Shown: one piece after another, positions 53,225 to 64,000 of the stretch
Position numbering within the stretch: position 1 is the stretch's first letter
Layout of the letters: the number at the start of each line of letters is the position of its first letter
Source of the DNA: Robertmurraya massiliosenegalensis JC6
Lineage (GTDB): Bacteria > Bacillota > Bacilli > Bacillales > Cytobacillaceae
Length of the DNA stretch: 64,000 bases
Reading direction: 5' to 3'
NCBI RefSeq assembly: GCF_000311725.1
Contig: NZ_HE978514.1
Coordinates: 490,478 to 554,477 of the forward strand
Program-made: the position numbers and the translations under genes
Notes under the pieces: model-generated
Told to the model about the DNA's origin: nothing
What the model saw: the letters and a program-made list of their open reading frames with translations, nothing else
Databases searched by the model: none

Positions 53225-54862
53225 TTAATAAGGATCAGAAGGGTGCCCCATTTGTTCTGCCTGCTGCACCGCTTCCTCTGTCTTCGTTGAACCAATTGGA
53301 CCATGTCCTGCATCCATATGCATCATTTTTAAGCCTTCTGCAACACGTTTGCCATAGTCCGGATCACATTTCGTTAAATTCTCGACCATCGCCTCTTGAA
53401 TTTCCGTTCGACAAGTGTGCAGCGTATTAACGAGATTATTAATCAATTCTGTACGTTCCCACTCATTAAAACGACGGTACGTTTCTCCAGCTTGCCCATA
53501 ATTATTTTGACGCTCAATTGCTTCTCTTTTCACGTCCCCATCCACATGGGGAGTATGTTCTTTGCCAACTTGCTTTGCTTCTTTTAAACCACCGATTATT
53601 GAGGGCTCATAATTAACATGCGGATTTTGATGGACACCCTGATCGACGCGGTATTCCATCTGACCACCTCTTTGATTCGTCGCCACATGCTTTTTCGGAG
53701 CATTAATTGGAAGTTGTAAGTAGTTCGCTCCTACACGATAGCGTTGCGTATCCGAGTATGCAAAGGTTCTCCCTTGGAGAAGCTTGTCATCTGAGAAATC
53801 AAGCCCATCGACTAAAACCCCTGTCCCAAACGCAGCTTGTTCCACTTCTGCATGAAAGTTCTCTGGGTTTTTATTTAAGACTAATTTCCCAACCTTTTTC
53901 CAAGGTACCTCATCCTTATACCAAAGCTTTGTTGGATCTAATGGGTCAAAATCCCAGTCTGGATGCTCGTCATCGGAAATGATTTGCACATACATCTCCC
54001 ACTCAGGATACTCTCCCTTTTCAATTGCTTCATACAGATCCTGGGTGGCATGATTAAAGTTTTTACCTTGAATCTCTTCTGCTTCAGCTTGAGTAAGATT
54101 TTTAATTCCTTGCAATGGTTCAAAATGATATTTTACAAGAACGGCTTTTCCTTCATCATTGACCCAGCGATAGGCGTGAACTCCTGACCCTTGCATTTGC
54201 CGATAATTCGCCGGAATTCCCCAAGGAGAAAATAAAAACGTGATCATATGCATTGCTTCGGGCGATTGAGAGATAAAATCAAAGATTCTTTCCCCGTCTT
54301 GTATATTTGTCACAGGATCCGGTTGAAATGCATGAACCAAATCTGGGAACTTTAACGGATCGCGAATAAAGAAGATTTTTAAATTATTCCCGACTAAATC
54401 CCAGTTTCCGTCCTCTGTATAAAACTTAACAGCAAATCCACGTGGATCTCTTAATGTCTCTGGGGAATGCTTGCCATGATTGACTGTTGAAAAGCGAATA
54501 AACACAGGCGTCTTTTTCCCTTTTTCCTGAAAAAGTTTCGCTCTTGTATATTTCGATATCGGTTCATCTCCAACAGTTCCGTACGCTTCAAAATAGCCAT
54601 GGGCACCTGCACCACGAGCGTGAACGACCCTTTCCGGAATACGCTCTCTATCAAAATGACTAATTTTCTCTAGAAAATCGTAGTTCTCAAGTGTTGTCGG
54701 TCCACGATTCCCGACCGTTCTGACATTTTGATTGTCGGTAACAGGATGACCTTGACGATTCGTTAATGTGTCCTCAGTCTCATTTTCCCCAGTTTTGTTC
54801 GTCAATAAATCCTCAGAGCCTTCAACATTTGTTCCATAGTACTCATTATCCTTCTTATCCAT
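53225..54862 (-). CDS. katX: Haem catalase, KatX-like
   Basis: Monofunctional haem catalase degrading hydrogen peroxide. It has 545 residues, close to KatX (547), the main dormant-spore catalase in B. subtilis, and longer than vegetative KatA (483). The catalytic histidine region is [20 protein letters not shown] near 74-93, [20 protein letters not shown] near 122-141, proximal tyrosine in [12 protein letters not shown] near 375. The acidic N-terminal 45 residues and the extended C-terminus fit the KatX type. GAGGGG precedes the ATG. I could not confirm a sigma-F/G promoter upstream. Confidence 0.85.
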   Translation of the reverse strand: MDKKDNEYYGTNVEGSEDLLTNKTGENETEDTLTNRQGHPVTDNQNVRTVGNRGPTTLENYDFLEKISHFDRERIPERVVHARGAGAHGYFEAYGTVGDEPISKYTRAKLFQEKGKKTPVFIRFSTVNHGKHSPETLRDPRGFAVKFYTEDGNWDLVGNNLKIFFIRDPLKFPDLVHAFQPDPVTNIQDGERIFDFISQSPEAMHMITFLFSPWGIPANYRQMQGSGVHAYRWVNDEGKAVLVKYHFEPLQGIKNLTQAEAEEIQGKNFNHATQDLYEAIEKGEYPEWEMYVQIISDDEHPDWDFDPLDPTKLWYKDEVPWKKVGKLVLNKNPENFHAEVEQAAFGTGVLVDGLDFSDDKLLQGRTFAYSDTQRYRVGANYLQLPINAPKKHVATNQRGGQMEYRVDQGVHQNPHVNYEPSIIGGLKEAKQVGKEHTPHVDGDVKREAIERQNNYGQAGETYRRFNEWERTELINNLVNTLHTCRTEIQEAMVENLTKCDPDYGKRVAEGLKMMHMDAGHGPIGSTKTEEAVQQAEQMGHPSDPY

Positions 54863-54945
54863 GGCCTAACCCCTCTTTTCATTGATAGTTAACAATATCA
54901 ATATGCGCAATGAAAGGTGATTTTATGAAAGAAAGGAAAATTTTT

Positions 54946-55242
54946 TCAGAGAACCTTTACTAACCACATGATTTCCGGTATGAACAAAAAGAGAATACCT
55001 GCTACACAAATAAGGATGGAACCTAAAGTATAATATAATTCTCTCTTCCGATAGTTTTGTATGACAAGGACAATATTAGAAAAAATCATGATGAGAAGAA
55101 GCCAAATTATTCCTCCTCTATCAAAAGAGTTCTCATTTTCGAGCGTAACGTACCCGATCATAATAAAAAGGATAATCGAAACCATGAAAAAGACTTTCCC
55201 TCTCTTATTCCATGTAGAGGTTTCTGTTGAATTTGCCTTCAT
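54946..55242 (-). CDS. Small membrane protein, unknown function
   Basis: A 98-residue protein with three predicted helices: FFMVSIILFIMIGYVTL, IIWLLLIMIFSNIVLVI and YTLGSILICVAGILFLFIPE. AGGAGGGG lies 6 nt upstream of the ATG. It follows the acetyltransferase gene by 26 nt on the same strand, so the two may be co-transcribed. No family recognised. Confidence 0.6.
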   Translation of the reverse strand: MKANSTETSTWNKRGKVFFMVSIILFIMIGYVTLENENSFDRGGIIWLLLIMIFSNIVLVIQNYRKRELYYTLGSILICVAGILFLFIPEIMWLVKVL

Positions 55243-55268
55243 TAGTAGCCCCTCCTATTTGTTTCAGC

Positions 55269-56096
55269 CTACAACTTCCCTTGTTTGATCCAGCTCCAGA
55301 TTTGATAACTTCCAATAATTGCCAATAAAAGTACTACTAGTAACTGAATGATCCAAAACGATAACATCTCTATTTCCTGTAATTCCTCCACTTTCGTACC
55401 CACCCAAATGGACAAACCAATAAACATACACCATATGAGTACGTTCGGAACAATCCAGAGGATTCGCAATTTCTTGTTTTTAACTTTTCCGGCTTCCTTT
55501 TGGGCAACTTTACTAAGCTTGTCGACAGGTATTCGTTGGAAATCAAGTTCACTTCTTTTACCCCATTCTTCAGCCAATATCCCATACACAACATGATCGA
55601 CATAATGATCATATAACCATTCTGCTTGACGAATAATGCCTTCATTTACAAAACCTAATCTCTCTGGTATGGAACGACTTTTTTCATTTTCAACCGCTGC
55701 TCGAATTTCCACTTTATTCAAACCTAATTGTTGAAACGCATGGTCTGTTAAGGCTTGCGCCACCCTAGTCATCATTCCTTTTCCTTGATACTCCTGATCA
55801 AGCCAATATCCAATATAAGCAGTTTTATTCGCCATACTAATATTGTTGTAACCAGCAACTCCAACAATTTCTTCCCTGTATAGAATGACTGTAGTAAGAC
55901 TCGTTTTATTAGCCGCACCTTGCATACAGCTATCAATAAATCCAATTGTATCCTCTAATTTCGTCGTTCCATCTAACCACGGGAGCCATTCTTGCAAATA
56001 TTCCCTTGAGCGATTCGTTAATTCAAATACTCGCTCAGCATCCGCTAAGTCGATTTGTCGCAAAGTGAGCCCTTCATCGATTTCATATGTAAACAC
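55269..56096 (-). CDS. RimJ/RimL-type GNAT acetyltransferase with C-terminal membrane anchor
   Basis: The first about 180 residues are a GNAT N-acetyltransferase of the RimL/YdaF type: LTLRQIDLADAERVFELTNR, then acetyl-CoA-binding IGYWLDQEYQGKGMMTRVAQ near 96-115, and KVEIRAAVENEKSRSIPERL near 130-149. The remaining 95 residues are basic, then form two helices (LWIVPNVLIWCMFIGLSIWV; MLSFWIIQLLVVLLLAIIGS), unusual for the family. It starts at a GTG with GAGGGG upstream. Substrate unknown. Confidence 0.85.
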   Translation of the reverse strand: MFTYEIDEGLTLRQIDLADAERVFELTNRSREYLQEWLPWLDGTTKLEDTIGFIDSCMQGAANKTSLTTVILYREEIVGVAGYNNISMANKTAYIGYWLDQEYQGKGMMTRVAQALTDHAFQQLGLNKVEIRAAVENEKSRSIPERLGFVNEGIIRQAEWLYDHYVDHVVYGILAEEWGKRSELDFQRIPVDKLSKVAQKEAGKVKNKKLRILWIVPNVLIWCMFIGLSIWVGTKVEELQEIEMLSFWIIQLLVVLLLAIIGSYQIWSWIKQGKL

Positions 56097-56261
56097 GATT
56101 CGCTTCCCCTCATTTCAATTGAACATAACGACTAGCCCATTTAAGAATCCTGTCTGTCGTTTTTTCATTCAATCAAACGTTTGATTAAATCTTGACGAAC
56201 ATTTTCTTTATTAATCGCTGGTTTCGTAATGATGGTGGTTTTTTCATAAAATAGAACTTCA

Positions 56262-56729
56262 TTACGTCATTTTCACGGTCTCTTTAATCTGTTCTTTTGC
56301 TGCTTGATTGCGAATTTCGTAGATTTCGAAAGTCCCTTTTTCAAAGAATAAAGGAAATCTTCTCCGAAACCATGGTTGCATTGGTAAATCAAGGGCCTCT
56401 TTTATTGGGACCCAACGTAGTTCTCCTTCTGGTGGATTTTCCAATAGTTCCCCCTCAAATGACTGGGCCAAATAATTAAAGACCATATATCGATAATTTT
56501 CTTCTGGATCAACGAATTCGGCTAACCCTTTATATGCGAGCTCTTTTACTTTTAACCCTGTTTCTTCCCATACTTCACGGATCGCTCCATCAGTTAAACT
56601 TTCTGGAAAATCAACTTTTCCCCCAGCCGCAATATACCCTGGAAAACCACGCTCACTTGGTCTATTAATTAATAACACCCTATCTCCATCCTGAACTAGA
56701 CACATTGTGTACATATCGACTTTGATCAT
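56262..56729 (-). CDS. NUDIX hydrolase
   Basis: Pyrophosphohydrolase of the 8-oxo-dGTP/MutT-like group, 155 residues. The complete Nudix box G-x5-E-x7-REUxEExGU lies at about 36-58 (GKVDFPES...REVWEETGL). The N-terminus MIKVDMYTMCLVQDGDRVLL and the FVDPEENYRYMVFNYLAQSF segment match the family often called 8-oxo-dGTP diphosphatase in Bacillus. Single gene with AAGGAG upstream; substrate not certain. Confidence 0.9.
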   Translation of the reverse strand: MIKVDMYTMCLVQDGDRVLLINRPSERGFPGYIAAGGKVDFPESLTDGAIREVWEETGLKVKELAYKGLAEFVDPEENYRYMVFNYLAQSFEGELLENPPEGELRWVPIKEALDLPMQPWFRRRFPLFFEKGTFEIYEIRNQAAKEQIKETVKMT

Positions 56730-56760
56730 TCCTGCATTTCTCCTTTTTGTCTTGTAATGA

Positions 56761-56796
56761 AAAACAGACCAAAACCGAATCGACTGGTCTGTTACT
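56761..56796 (-). terminator. Terminator after 70-aa membrane protein gene
   Basis: AACAGACC (56763-56770) and GGTCTGTT (56786-56793) form a perfect 8-bp stem, with TTTTC following on the minus strand. Confidence 0.7.
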
Positions 56797-56803
56797 CATA
56801 TCT

Positions 56804-57016
56804 CTACTTTTGAACAAATCCTTTATATAGTCCTCGAAACAAACTTATGATTAAGACGAGACTAATGACAGATACAATTATCCTATTAACCACATTCGGT
56901 TCACCAAAGACGAGCACAAAAACATCAGCGAAGTTAAATGGTAGAATAGTTGGAAGGATAAATAATCCGAATAATATCCCTGACCCCATATATATGATAA
57001 ATTTACTTTTTTTCAT
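56804..57016 (-). CDS. Small membrane protein, unknown function
   Basis: A 70-residue protein with two predicted helices (FIIYMGSGILFGLFILPTIL and IIVSVISLVLIISLFRGLY) and basic ends. GGAGGACGGTT precedes the ATG and a terminator follows the stop, supporting a real single-gene unit. No family recognised. Confidence 0.6.
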   Translation of the reverse strand: MKKSKFIIYMGSGILFGLFILPTILPFNFADVFVLVFGEPNVVNRIIVSVISLVLIISLFRGLYKGFVQK

Positions 57017-57099
57017 AACCGTCCTCCAAGTATCGATGACGTAATTATTAAACTATTCCTATATTTCAATTCTAACATAAAATCCCAGTTAGCAATGCA

Positions 57100-57135
57100 A
57101 AAAACCTGAATCGATTTCACGATTCAGGTTTTTGA
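57100..57135 (-). terminator. Terminator after camS
   Basis: AAACCTGAATCG (57102-57113) and CGATTCAGGTTT (57120-57131) form a perfect 12-bp stem, ending the pcrB-pcrA-ligA-camS cluster; TTTTTTGC on the minus strand. Confidence 0.85.
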
Positions 57136-58305
57136 TTAATTATAAATATGCACAAACGGTTCATCTTGATTCACTTTTCGTACGATTAACGCTTCCGGTC
57201 CATTAACAGACGAAATATTCACTTCAACGGCAATATAGTTTGGAAAATGCTCCATAATTAATCCTGTTACATATTGGGTAAATCCTACGGCTTCTGACTT
57301 TCCGTAAAACTGAATCGGTATATTGATACTTAAATCTTGAAGTTCATTATCAATATAAAATGCTTTTCCGATTACACCGTTAAAATTTGGGAAATATTCT
57401 TCCACATCCTGCTTGAAATTCAAAAAGGTCGTTAAATCATCACGATAATTATTTTGCGCATCAGTTGAAGGGAACAGAACATAGTCTTCTTTAACAGCTT
57501 CCCAACTACCAAGCTTGGAACTGCCCTCTGACACATTAGCATAGGCAAAGAAATTACCAGGTACAACAGAGGAATTACTTTCTTGCTCAAATAATGCAAT
57601 CGTAATCGGTACCTTTTCAAGCCCTTTTATCTGTCTTAGTCGTCCCACAACCTCTTGGGCAATTCGCTTCCCTTCTCGATCCAACACAGCATGCTCAATT
57701 TTGGTTTCATAAGTAGCACCATACTGGACTTCTTGGAAATAGTGAACCGAGTTCATTGCCAAACCAATGACAATTCCACCAAGACGAGCAGTCCCATCTT
57801 CTCCTCGGACAAGATAGTTATGCTCTAAAATATGGGCCAAATAGATTGGATTTTCTCGATTTCTCGTTTGCACATCGCCTTCCCCAGGATCTACAGGGTT
57901 TAGACCAATATTTTCTTCTGCTTTCATTTCCAATTTTTCTACTTGTTCGTCTGTATATTTACGATTGAGCCATAAGCCAACCGTTTTTCTGTCTAAATAC
58001 TGCCCCTCTTGGAACAGAAATTTGTCTGGGTTAAACGTGTTTTGTGCAATACGCATCAACCCTGTTTCAAATTCATCGATATCGTATCTTGTATTTAACT
58101 GACTCACCGTTAAACCACGAGCTTCCGAAGGCTCAAACGGTAAAATCGTTTGGTAATATTGATCCGAAATTTTATATTTTGGGATAATCGCTTTTTCTTT
58201 CGAGTCATCCTTCTCCTGGACAATCTCCTGTTCCTTTTGGAAATTAGGAGCACAACCAGTCAATAAAAGGAAAAAAGCTAAAACGACCAATGAGATCTTT
58301 CTCAC
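57136..58305 (-). CDS. camS: CamS family lipoprotein (sex pheromone precursor type)
   Basis: A 389-residue lipoprotein exported by the Sec system and anchored by its N-terminal cysteine. The signal peptide MRKISLVVLAFFLLLTGCAP has lipobox LTGC. In enterococci and staphylococci processing of such signal peptides yields conjugation pheromones, but the function of the mature protein is unknown. The start is a GTG with AGAGGTG upstream. The conserved place behind ligA equals yerH in B. subtilis. Confidence 0.9.
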   Translation of the reverse strand: MRKISLVVLAFFLLLTGCAPNFQKEQEIVQEKDDSKEKAIIPKYKISDQYYQTILPFEPSEARGLTVSQLNTRYDIDEFETGLMRIAQNTFNPDKFLFQEGQYLDRKTVGLWLNRKYTDEQVEKLEMKAEENIGLNPVDPGEGDVQTRNRENPIYLAHILEHNYLVRGEDGTARLGGIVIGLAMNSVHYFQEVQYGATYETKIEHAVLDREGKRIAQEVVGRLRQIKGLEKVPITIALFEQESNSSVVPGNFFAYANVSEGSSKLGSWEAVKEDYVLFPSTDAQNNYRDDLTTFLNFKQDVEEYFPNFNGVIGKAFYIDNELQDLSINIPIQFYGKSEAVGFTQYVTGLIMEHFPNYIAVEVNISSVNGPEALIVRKVNQDEPFVHIYN

Positions 58306-58336
58306 GGTACATTCACCTCTTATTTTCTAATCTCCA

Positions 58337-60370
<2,034 letters not shown>

Positions 60371-62584
60371 TTACACTTTTTGAATTGGAGCAAACTTTGC
60401 GAGAAGTCTCTTAATCCCGACTGGGCTTGGAAAAGCAATATCTAACTCCATGCTTTCACCTTCACCTTTTACACTAACAACGGTACCGACTCCCCATTTT
60501 ACGTGTTGCGCTTTGTCTCCAACAGCCCATCCCAATGCTTCTCCACCAGTGGAGGTTGGTACAGGTTTCTTTACTGCCGCTCTCAACGTTGGTCGTGAAG
60601 GAGCCGCAAATGGGGATGGTGTTGACGCTCTTCCTTTCGGCTGAACCCCTTCTAATAATTCTTCTGGAATTTCATTAATAAAGCGTGAAGGAGGGTTCAT
60701 AGTCGTCCGTCCATACAAAGTACGCATCTGTGCATTTGTAATATAAAGTTCTTCTTCTGCACGGGTAATTCCTACATATGCTAAACGGCGTTCCTCTTCC
60801 ATTTCCGCTTCTTCCATTAAGGAACGGCTATGTGGAAATACGCCTTCCTCTAGTCCCATTAAAAAGACAACTGGAAACTCTAATCCTTTTGCAGAGTGTA
60901 ATGTCATTAAGACGACTTGATCCGTCTTTTCTCCGTCGTCTTCCAGCTTATCAATATCAGCAACGAGCGCTAAATCAGTTAAAAATCCAACTAAGCTCTT
61001 ATCTTCACTTCCGTCCTCAAAGCTCTTCGTGACCGATAAAAATTCATCGATATTCTCTAAGCGACTTTCAGATTCTAGTGACTTCTCGGCTTTTAATAGC
61101 TCTCGATAGCCAGTTTTTTCAAGCACTTCCTCCACCAGTTCAGTAACGGAAAGATACTCTTGCATGTTTGAATAGCCTTTGACTAATTCACGAAATTCTG
61201 CAGCTGCCTTCGTGATTTTCGGACTTAATCCAATAAGTTCAATCGATTCTAAAGCATCAAACATCGAAATATCATGGAGATTGGCGAAATTCGCAATTTT
61301 ATCGATCGAGCTTGAACCAATGCCGCGCTTCGGTACATTGATGACCCTTTGCAAGCTGATATCATCATCTGGATTGGCAATTAATCTAAGGTAGGCAAGA
61401 ATGTCTTTAATCTCTTTGCGATCATAGAACTTAATCCCACCAACAATCGCATAACCAATGTTCGATTTCAGCAACACTTCCTCCATGACACGAGACTGCG
61501 CATTCGTGCGATAGAGAATCGCAAAATCAGAATAGGAACGTTTGCCACTATCGACTTGCTCTTTAATTTTTCCAGCAACAAATTGAGCCTCTGTTTGCTC
61601 ACTATCCGCCCGGTAATAATAGATTTTATTGCCATCCATATTTTCTGTCCAAAGATTCTTCGGCTTACGATTTAGATTGTTCTTAATCACTTCATTGGCT
61701 GCATTTAGAATCGTCTTTGTCGAGCGGTAGTTTTGTTCTAATAAGATTACGCTTGCTAGCGGATAATCTTTTTCAAAGGAAAGGATATTGGCGATGTCCG
61801 CTCCCCTCCAACGATAAATCGACTGGTCAGAGTCCCCCACAACACAAAGATTTTGAAAGCGACTTGCCAATAATTTCACGAGCATATATTGAGCACGGTT
61901 TGTATCTTGGTACTCATCAACGTGAATATATTGAAATTTTCGCTGATAAAATTCGAGTACTTCTGGCACTCTTTGAAAAAGCTGGATCGTGATCATAATC
62001 AAATCATCGAAATCAAGCGCTTGATTTTTCCTAAGCCTTTTTTGATATAGATCGTACACATCTGCCACAACCTGATCATAGTAGCCACCAGCTGTTTTAC
62101 TGAATTCTTCAGGTGTTTTCAATTCGTTCTTGGCACTGCTGATAGAACCTAAAATCGCTCGAGGATCAAACTTTTTCGGGTCAATATTCTTTTCCTTAAG
62201 GATTCCTTTGATGACCGATTGCTGATCAGTCGAATCCAAAATGGTGAAATTTCGATTGTAGCCAATTCGATCAATATCACGTCTGAGAATTCTTACACAC
62301 ATCGAGTGGAAGGTAGAAATCCAAATCTCGTCTGCTACTCCACCCATCATTTTGTAAATACGTTCCTTCATTTCTCGAGCAGCTTTATTGGTAAAAGTTA
62401 TCGCAAGAATATTGTACGGATTCACTCGTTTTTCCACCATTAAGTAAGCAATCCGATGTGTTAATACTCTCGTTTTTCCACTACCTGCACCTGCCATAAG
62501 AAGCAATGGACCTTCTGTCGTTTTCACTGCTCTTTGCTGTTCTGGATTCAAACCATTTAATAATTTATCTGTTAAGTATTGCAT
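60371..62584 (-). CDS. pcrA: ATP-dependent DNA helicase PcrA
   Basis: Essential UvrD-like helicase for repair and rolling-circle plasmid replication. The ATG at 62584 ([20 protein letters not shown]) with GGTGGTGAAG upstream gives 737 residues. Motifs: Walker [16 protein letters not shown] near 32-46, [26 protein letters not shown] near 220-230, [33 protein letters not shown] near 562-581 and the C-terminal Tudor-like RNAP-binding segment [16 protein letters not shown] near 695-710. Confidence 0.97.
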   Translation of the reverse strand: MQYLTDKLLNGLNPEQQRAVKTTEGPLLLMAGAGSGKTRVLTHRIAYLMVEKRVNPYNILAITFTNKAAREMKERIYKMMGGVADEIWISTFHSMCVRILRRDIDRIGYNRNFTILDSTDQQSVIKGILKEKNIDPKKFDPRAILGSISSAKNELKTPEEFSKTAGGYYDQVVADVYDLYQKRLRKNQALDFDDLIMITIQLFQRVPEVLEFYQRKFQYIHVDEYQDTNRAQYMLVKLLASRFQNLCVVGDSDQSIYRWRGADIANILSFEKDYPLASVILLEQNYRSTKTILNAANEVIKNNLNRKPKNLWTENMDGNKIYYYRADSEQTEAQFVAGKIKEQVDSGKRSYSDFAILYRTNAQSRVMEEVLLKSNIGYAIVGGIKFYDRKEIKDILAYLRLIANPDDDISLQRVINVPKRGIGSSSIDKIANFANLHDISMFDALESIELIGLSPKITKAAAEFRELVKGYSNMQEYLSVTELVEEVLEKTGYRELLKAEKSLESESRLENIDEFLSVTKSFEDGSEDKSLVGFLTDLALVADIDKLEDDGEKTDQVVLMTLHSAKGLEFPVVFLMGLEEGVFPHSRSLMEEAEMEEERRLAYVGITRAEEELYITNAQMRTLYGRTTMNPPSRFINEIPEELLEGVQPKGRASTPSPFAAPSRPTLRAAVKKPVPTSTGGEALGWAVGDKAQHVKWGVGTVVSVKGEGESMELDIAFPSPVGIKRLLAKFAPIQKV

Positions 62585-62650
62585 TTCTTCACCACCACAC
62601 AAACATATGTTCTTATCTTTATTGTATCTGACTTACGTCTTGTCATCAAT

Positions 62651-63328
62651 TTATATTTTGACCGTATCAAGTGCTTTTTGAAGGTCCGTATATATACTAT
62701 TGCCTACGACGATGACGTCAGCGTGCGCGGACATCTCTTTTGCCTGTTCTAAGTTTCCGATTCCCCCACCATAAAAAAGGACGGTGTGATCGAGGACTTT
62801 TTTCGCTTCTTGAACGGTTTTAACGTCTCCATATGAACCGCTGTACTCTAGGTAAAAAATCGGTAGATGGAACATATTTTCCGCTATTCTTGCGTAAGCT
62901 GCTACATCTTCACTAGTTAGGTTGACATTCGCTTTTGTTAGCTTGGCTACCTTACAATCTTCATTTAGAATACAATAACCTTGGACGAGAATCTCATCCC
63001 AATTCATAATATCTCCGTAATGTTTCACCGCTTCATGATGCAACTCAATTAACCATTTGGAATCAGGGCTATTTAATACAGAGGGAATGAAATAAAAGTC
63101 AAAGCCAGGGGTAATCGATTCAATATTAGAAACCTCTAAAACACAAGGAACCGTGTATCTTCGAACTCTCGCCATTAAGTCTAGTACCTTCTCTAAGGTC
63201 ACATCGTCCGTACCACCGACAATGATCGCATCTGTTCCAGATTCACATATTTTTTCAAGATTTTCATCGGAAATTTCTTTATTAGGATCCAGCTTAAACG
63301 CATGGCGCCAGTCACGAATATCGTACAC
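62651..63328 (-). CDS. pcrB: Heptaprenylglyceryl phosphate synthase PcrB
   Basis: Prenyltransferase joining heptaprenyl diphosphate to sn-glycerol-1-phosphate, giving archaeal-type ether lipid precursors in Bacillaceae. The 225-residue TIM barrel starts at GTG 63328 with GGAGG upstream. Landmarks: [20 protein letters not shown] near 32-51, [11 protein letters not shown] near 158-168 and [20 protein letters not shown] near 185-204, with phosphate-binding glycines. First gene of the pcrB-pcrA-ligA-camS cluster. Confidence 0.95.
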   Translation of the reverse strand: MYDIRDWRHAFKLDPNKEISDENLEKICESGTDAIIVGGTDDVTLEKVLDLMARVRRYTVPCVLEVSNIESITPGFDFYFIPSVLNSPDSKWLIELHHEAVKHYGDIMNWDEILVQGYCILNEDCKVAKLTKANVNLTSEDVAAYARIAENMFHLPIFYLEYSGSYGDVKTVQEAKKVLDHTVLFYGGGIGNLEQAKEMSAHADVIVVGNSIYTDLQKALDTVKI

Positions 63329-63532
63329 GTACTACTTCCTCCAAATCGAGTATATTTCAATCGATGAAGATCCATCGTTTTTTATATGGACAAATCCATA
63401 CTCCATTCCATCATTATAGCATTTGTTATAGGGAATAAAAAATGATAAAAGGTCATGTTTTTATGTTTGGTTGGTTTAAGTATCGCTGTTTTTGGGGGGC
63501 AGGAAGAATGTTGGTTTTTGGAGAGGGGGGTG

Positions 63533-63692
63533 ATTGCGGGGGTTTCGAGTTTATTTGTTGGGATTTTGCTGTTGATTGCGGGGGTTTTTCCCATTATTGC
63601 GGGGGCTTTGCTGTTGATTGCGGATGTTTTTCCCATTATTGCGGGTACTTCGCTGTATATTGCGGGTAAATCAAGCATAATTGCGGATTCGA
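63533..63692. repeat. Array of eight 21-bp units (ATTGCGGG core), second locus
   Basis: ATTGCGG copies start at 63533, 63575, 63596, 63617, 63638, 63659 and 63680, with a degenerate copy near 63554: again exactly 21 bp apart. The units match those at 51210-51335. The array lies in the 460-bp gap between pcrB and the yerC-like gene. Since 21 is a multiple of 3, frames across it stay open on both strands; these are not genes. Confidence 0.9.
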
Positions 63693-63747
63693 GCATCTTT
63701 TAGACAAAAACTAGGTTTGAACTTCCGGTCGTCATTCCCTAAAAAAA

Positions 63748-63784
63748 TCGAAAACCGAGGGCAACTGGCGCCCTCGGTTTCTTA
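63748..63784 (-). terminator. Terminator after yerC-like gene
   Basis: AAACCGAGGGC (63752-63762) and GCCCTCGGTTT (63770-63780) form a perfect 11-bp stem, with T runs on both sides. Confidence 0.85.
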
Positions 63785-63788
63785 AATT

Positions 63789-64000
63789 TTATGCATTTTC
63801 TTCCTTAATTCGCTCAAGTGCTAATTCGTATGCGTCATTCCCATAATTTAAGCAGCGCTTTACACGTGAGATGGTGGCTGTGCTCGCACCTGTTTCAGTC
63901 TCGATTTTATGATATGTTTTTCCTTCACGTAGCATACGTGCTACTTCAAGACGTTGTGCCAAAGACTGAATTTCATTCACTGTGCATAAATCATCAAAAA
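63789..64000 (-). CDS. yerC: YerC-like TrpR-family DNA-binding protein, cut by window edge
   Basis: The visible part is the C-terminal 70 residues of a YerC/YecD protein (about 100 residues when complete). The frame runs past 64000 without a start: FFDDLCTVNEIQSLAQRLEV continues the helix-turn-helix LREGKTYHKIETETGASTAT ISRV, then CLNYGNDAYELALERIKEEN. The family contains TrpR-like folds; target unknown. In B. subtilis yerC lies directly upstream of pcrB, the same order as here. Confidence 0.92.
   Translation of the reverse strand, partial: FDDLCTVNEIQSLAQRLEVARMLREGKTYHKIETETGASTATISRVKRCLNYGNDAYELALERIKEENA

Noticed and set aside
63382-63703. Repetitive ORFs on both strands (for example GVFPIIAGALLLIADVF-type peptide)
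   Set aside because: They follow from the 21-bp repeat, which keeps frames open; no start signals or domains.

Overview
The window looks like a chromosome segment from a low-GC, endospore-forming Bacillaceae species. Core genes in the order pcrB-pcrA-ligA-camS, putP, gatCAB, dgkB and rlmCD match the Bacillus subtilis yer/gat neighbourhood. Spore genes (cwlJ, a gerA-family pseudogene, a KatX-like catalase) and a glyoxylate-shunt isocitrate lyase support this. I cannot name the genus or species with confidence. No rRNA, tRNA, riboswitch or CRISPR array was recognised.

Layout. 1-2.6 kb: a broken gerA-family gene, an Hsp20 chaperone with a small downstream ORF, and cwlJ. 2.8-4.2 kb: an IS4-family transposase. 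4.3-9.8 kb: remnant of a prophage or phage-inducible island, with a cos-like edge, HNH nuclease, sigma-like late regulator, iteron cluster, frameshifted primase/VirE gene and a divergent Cro/CI switch. 10-29.4 kb: a defence island made of a Schlafen/AlbA_2 gene split by a complete IS66 element (8-bp target duplication), a four-gene Wadjet system (jetABCD), and a type I restriction-modification operon. That operon has two different HsdM proteins, one fused to an ADP-ribosylglycohydrolase domain, plus HsdS, HsdR and a small XRE regulator.

29.6-64 kb is mostly conserved chromosome: rlmCD, dgkB, an ECF sigma/anti-sigma operon with two membrane proteins preceded by nested inverted repeats, plsY, a PadR-controlled ABC transporter with two DUF1048 proteins, a thioredoxin-like protein, gatCAB, an adhR-adhA aldehyde-response pair, a yueI-like gene, aceA, a CaCA exchanger, a 35-aa microprotein with putP, P5C dehydrogenase, catalase, several small membrane or enzyme genes, and camS-ligA-pcrA-pcrB ending in a yerC-like gene cut by the window edge.

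PutP and P5C dehydrogenase would feed proline to glutamate, but no proline dehydrogenase is in the window. Several intergenic spaces carry regular repeat arrays: eleven 52-bp units at 45.6-46.2 kb, two separate arrays with an exact 21-bp period at 51.2 and 63.5 kb, and degenerate repeats at 9.8 and 47.8 kb. The strongest candidates for something new are the ADP-ribosylglycohydrolase-HsdM fusion in a two-HsdM type I system, the nested hairpin element at the sigma-factor start, and the strictly periodic intergenic arrays.
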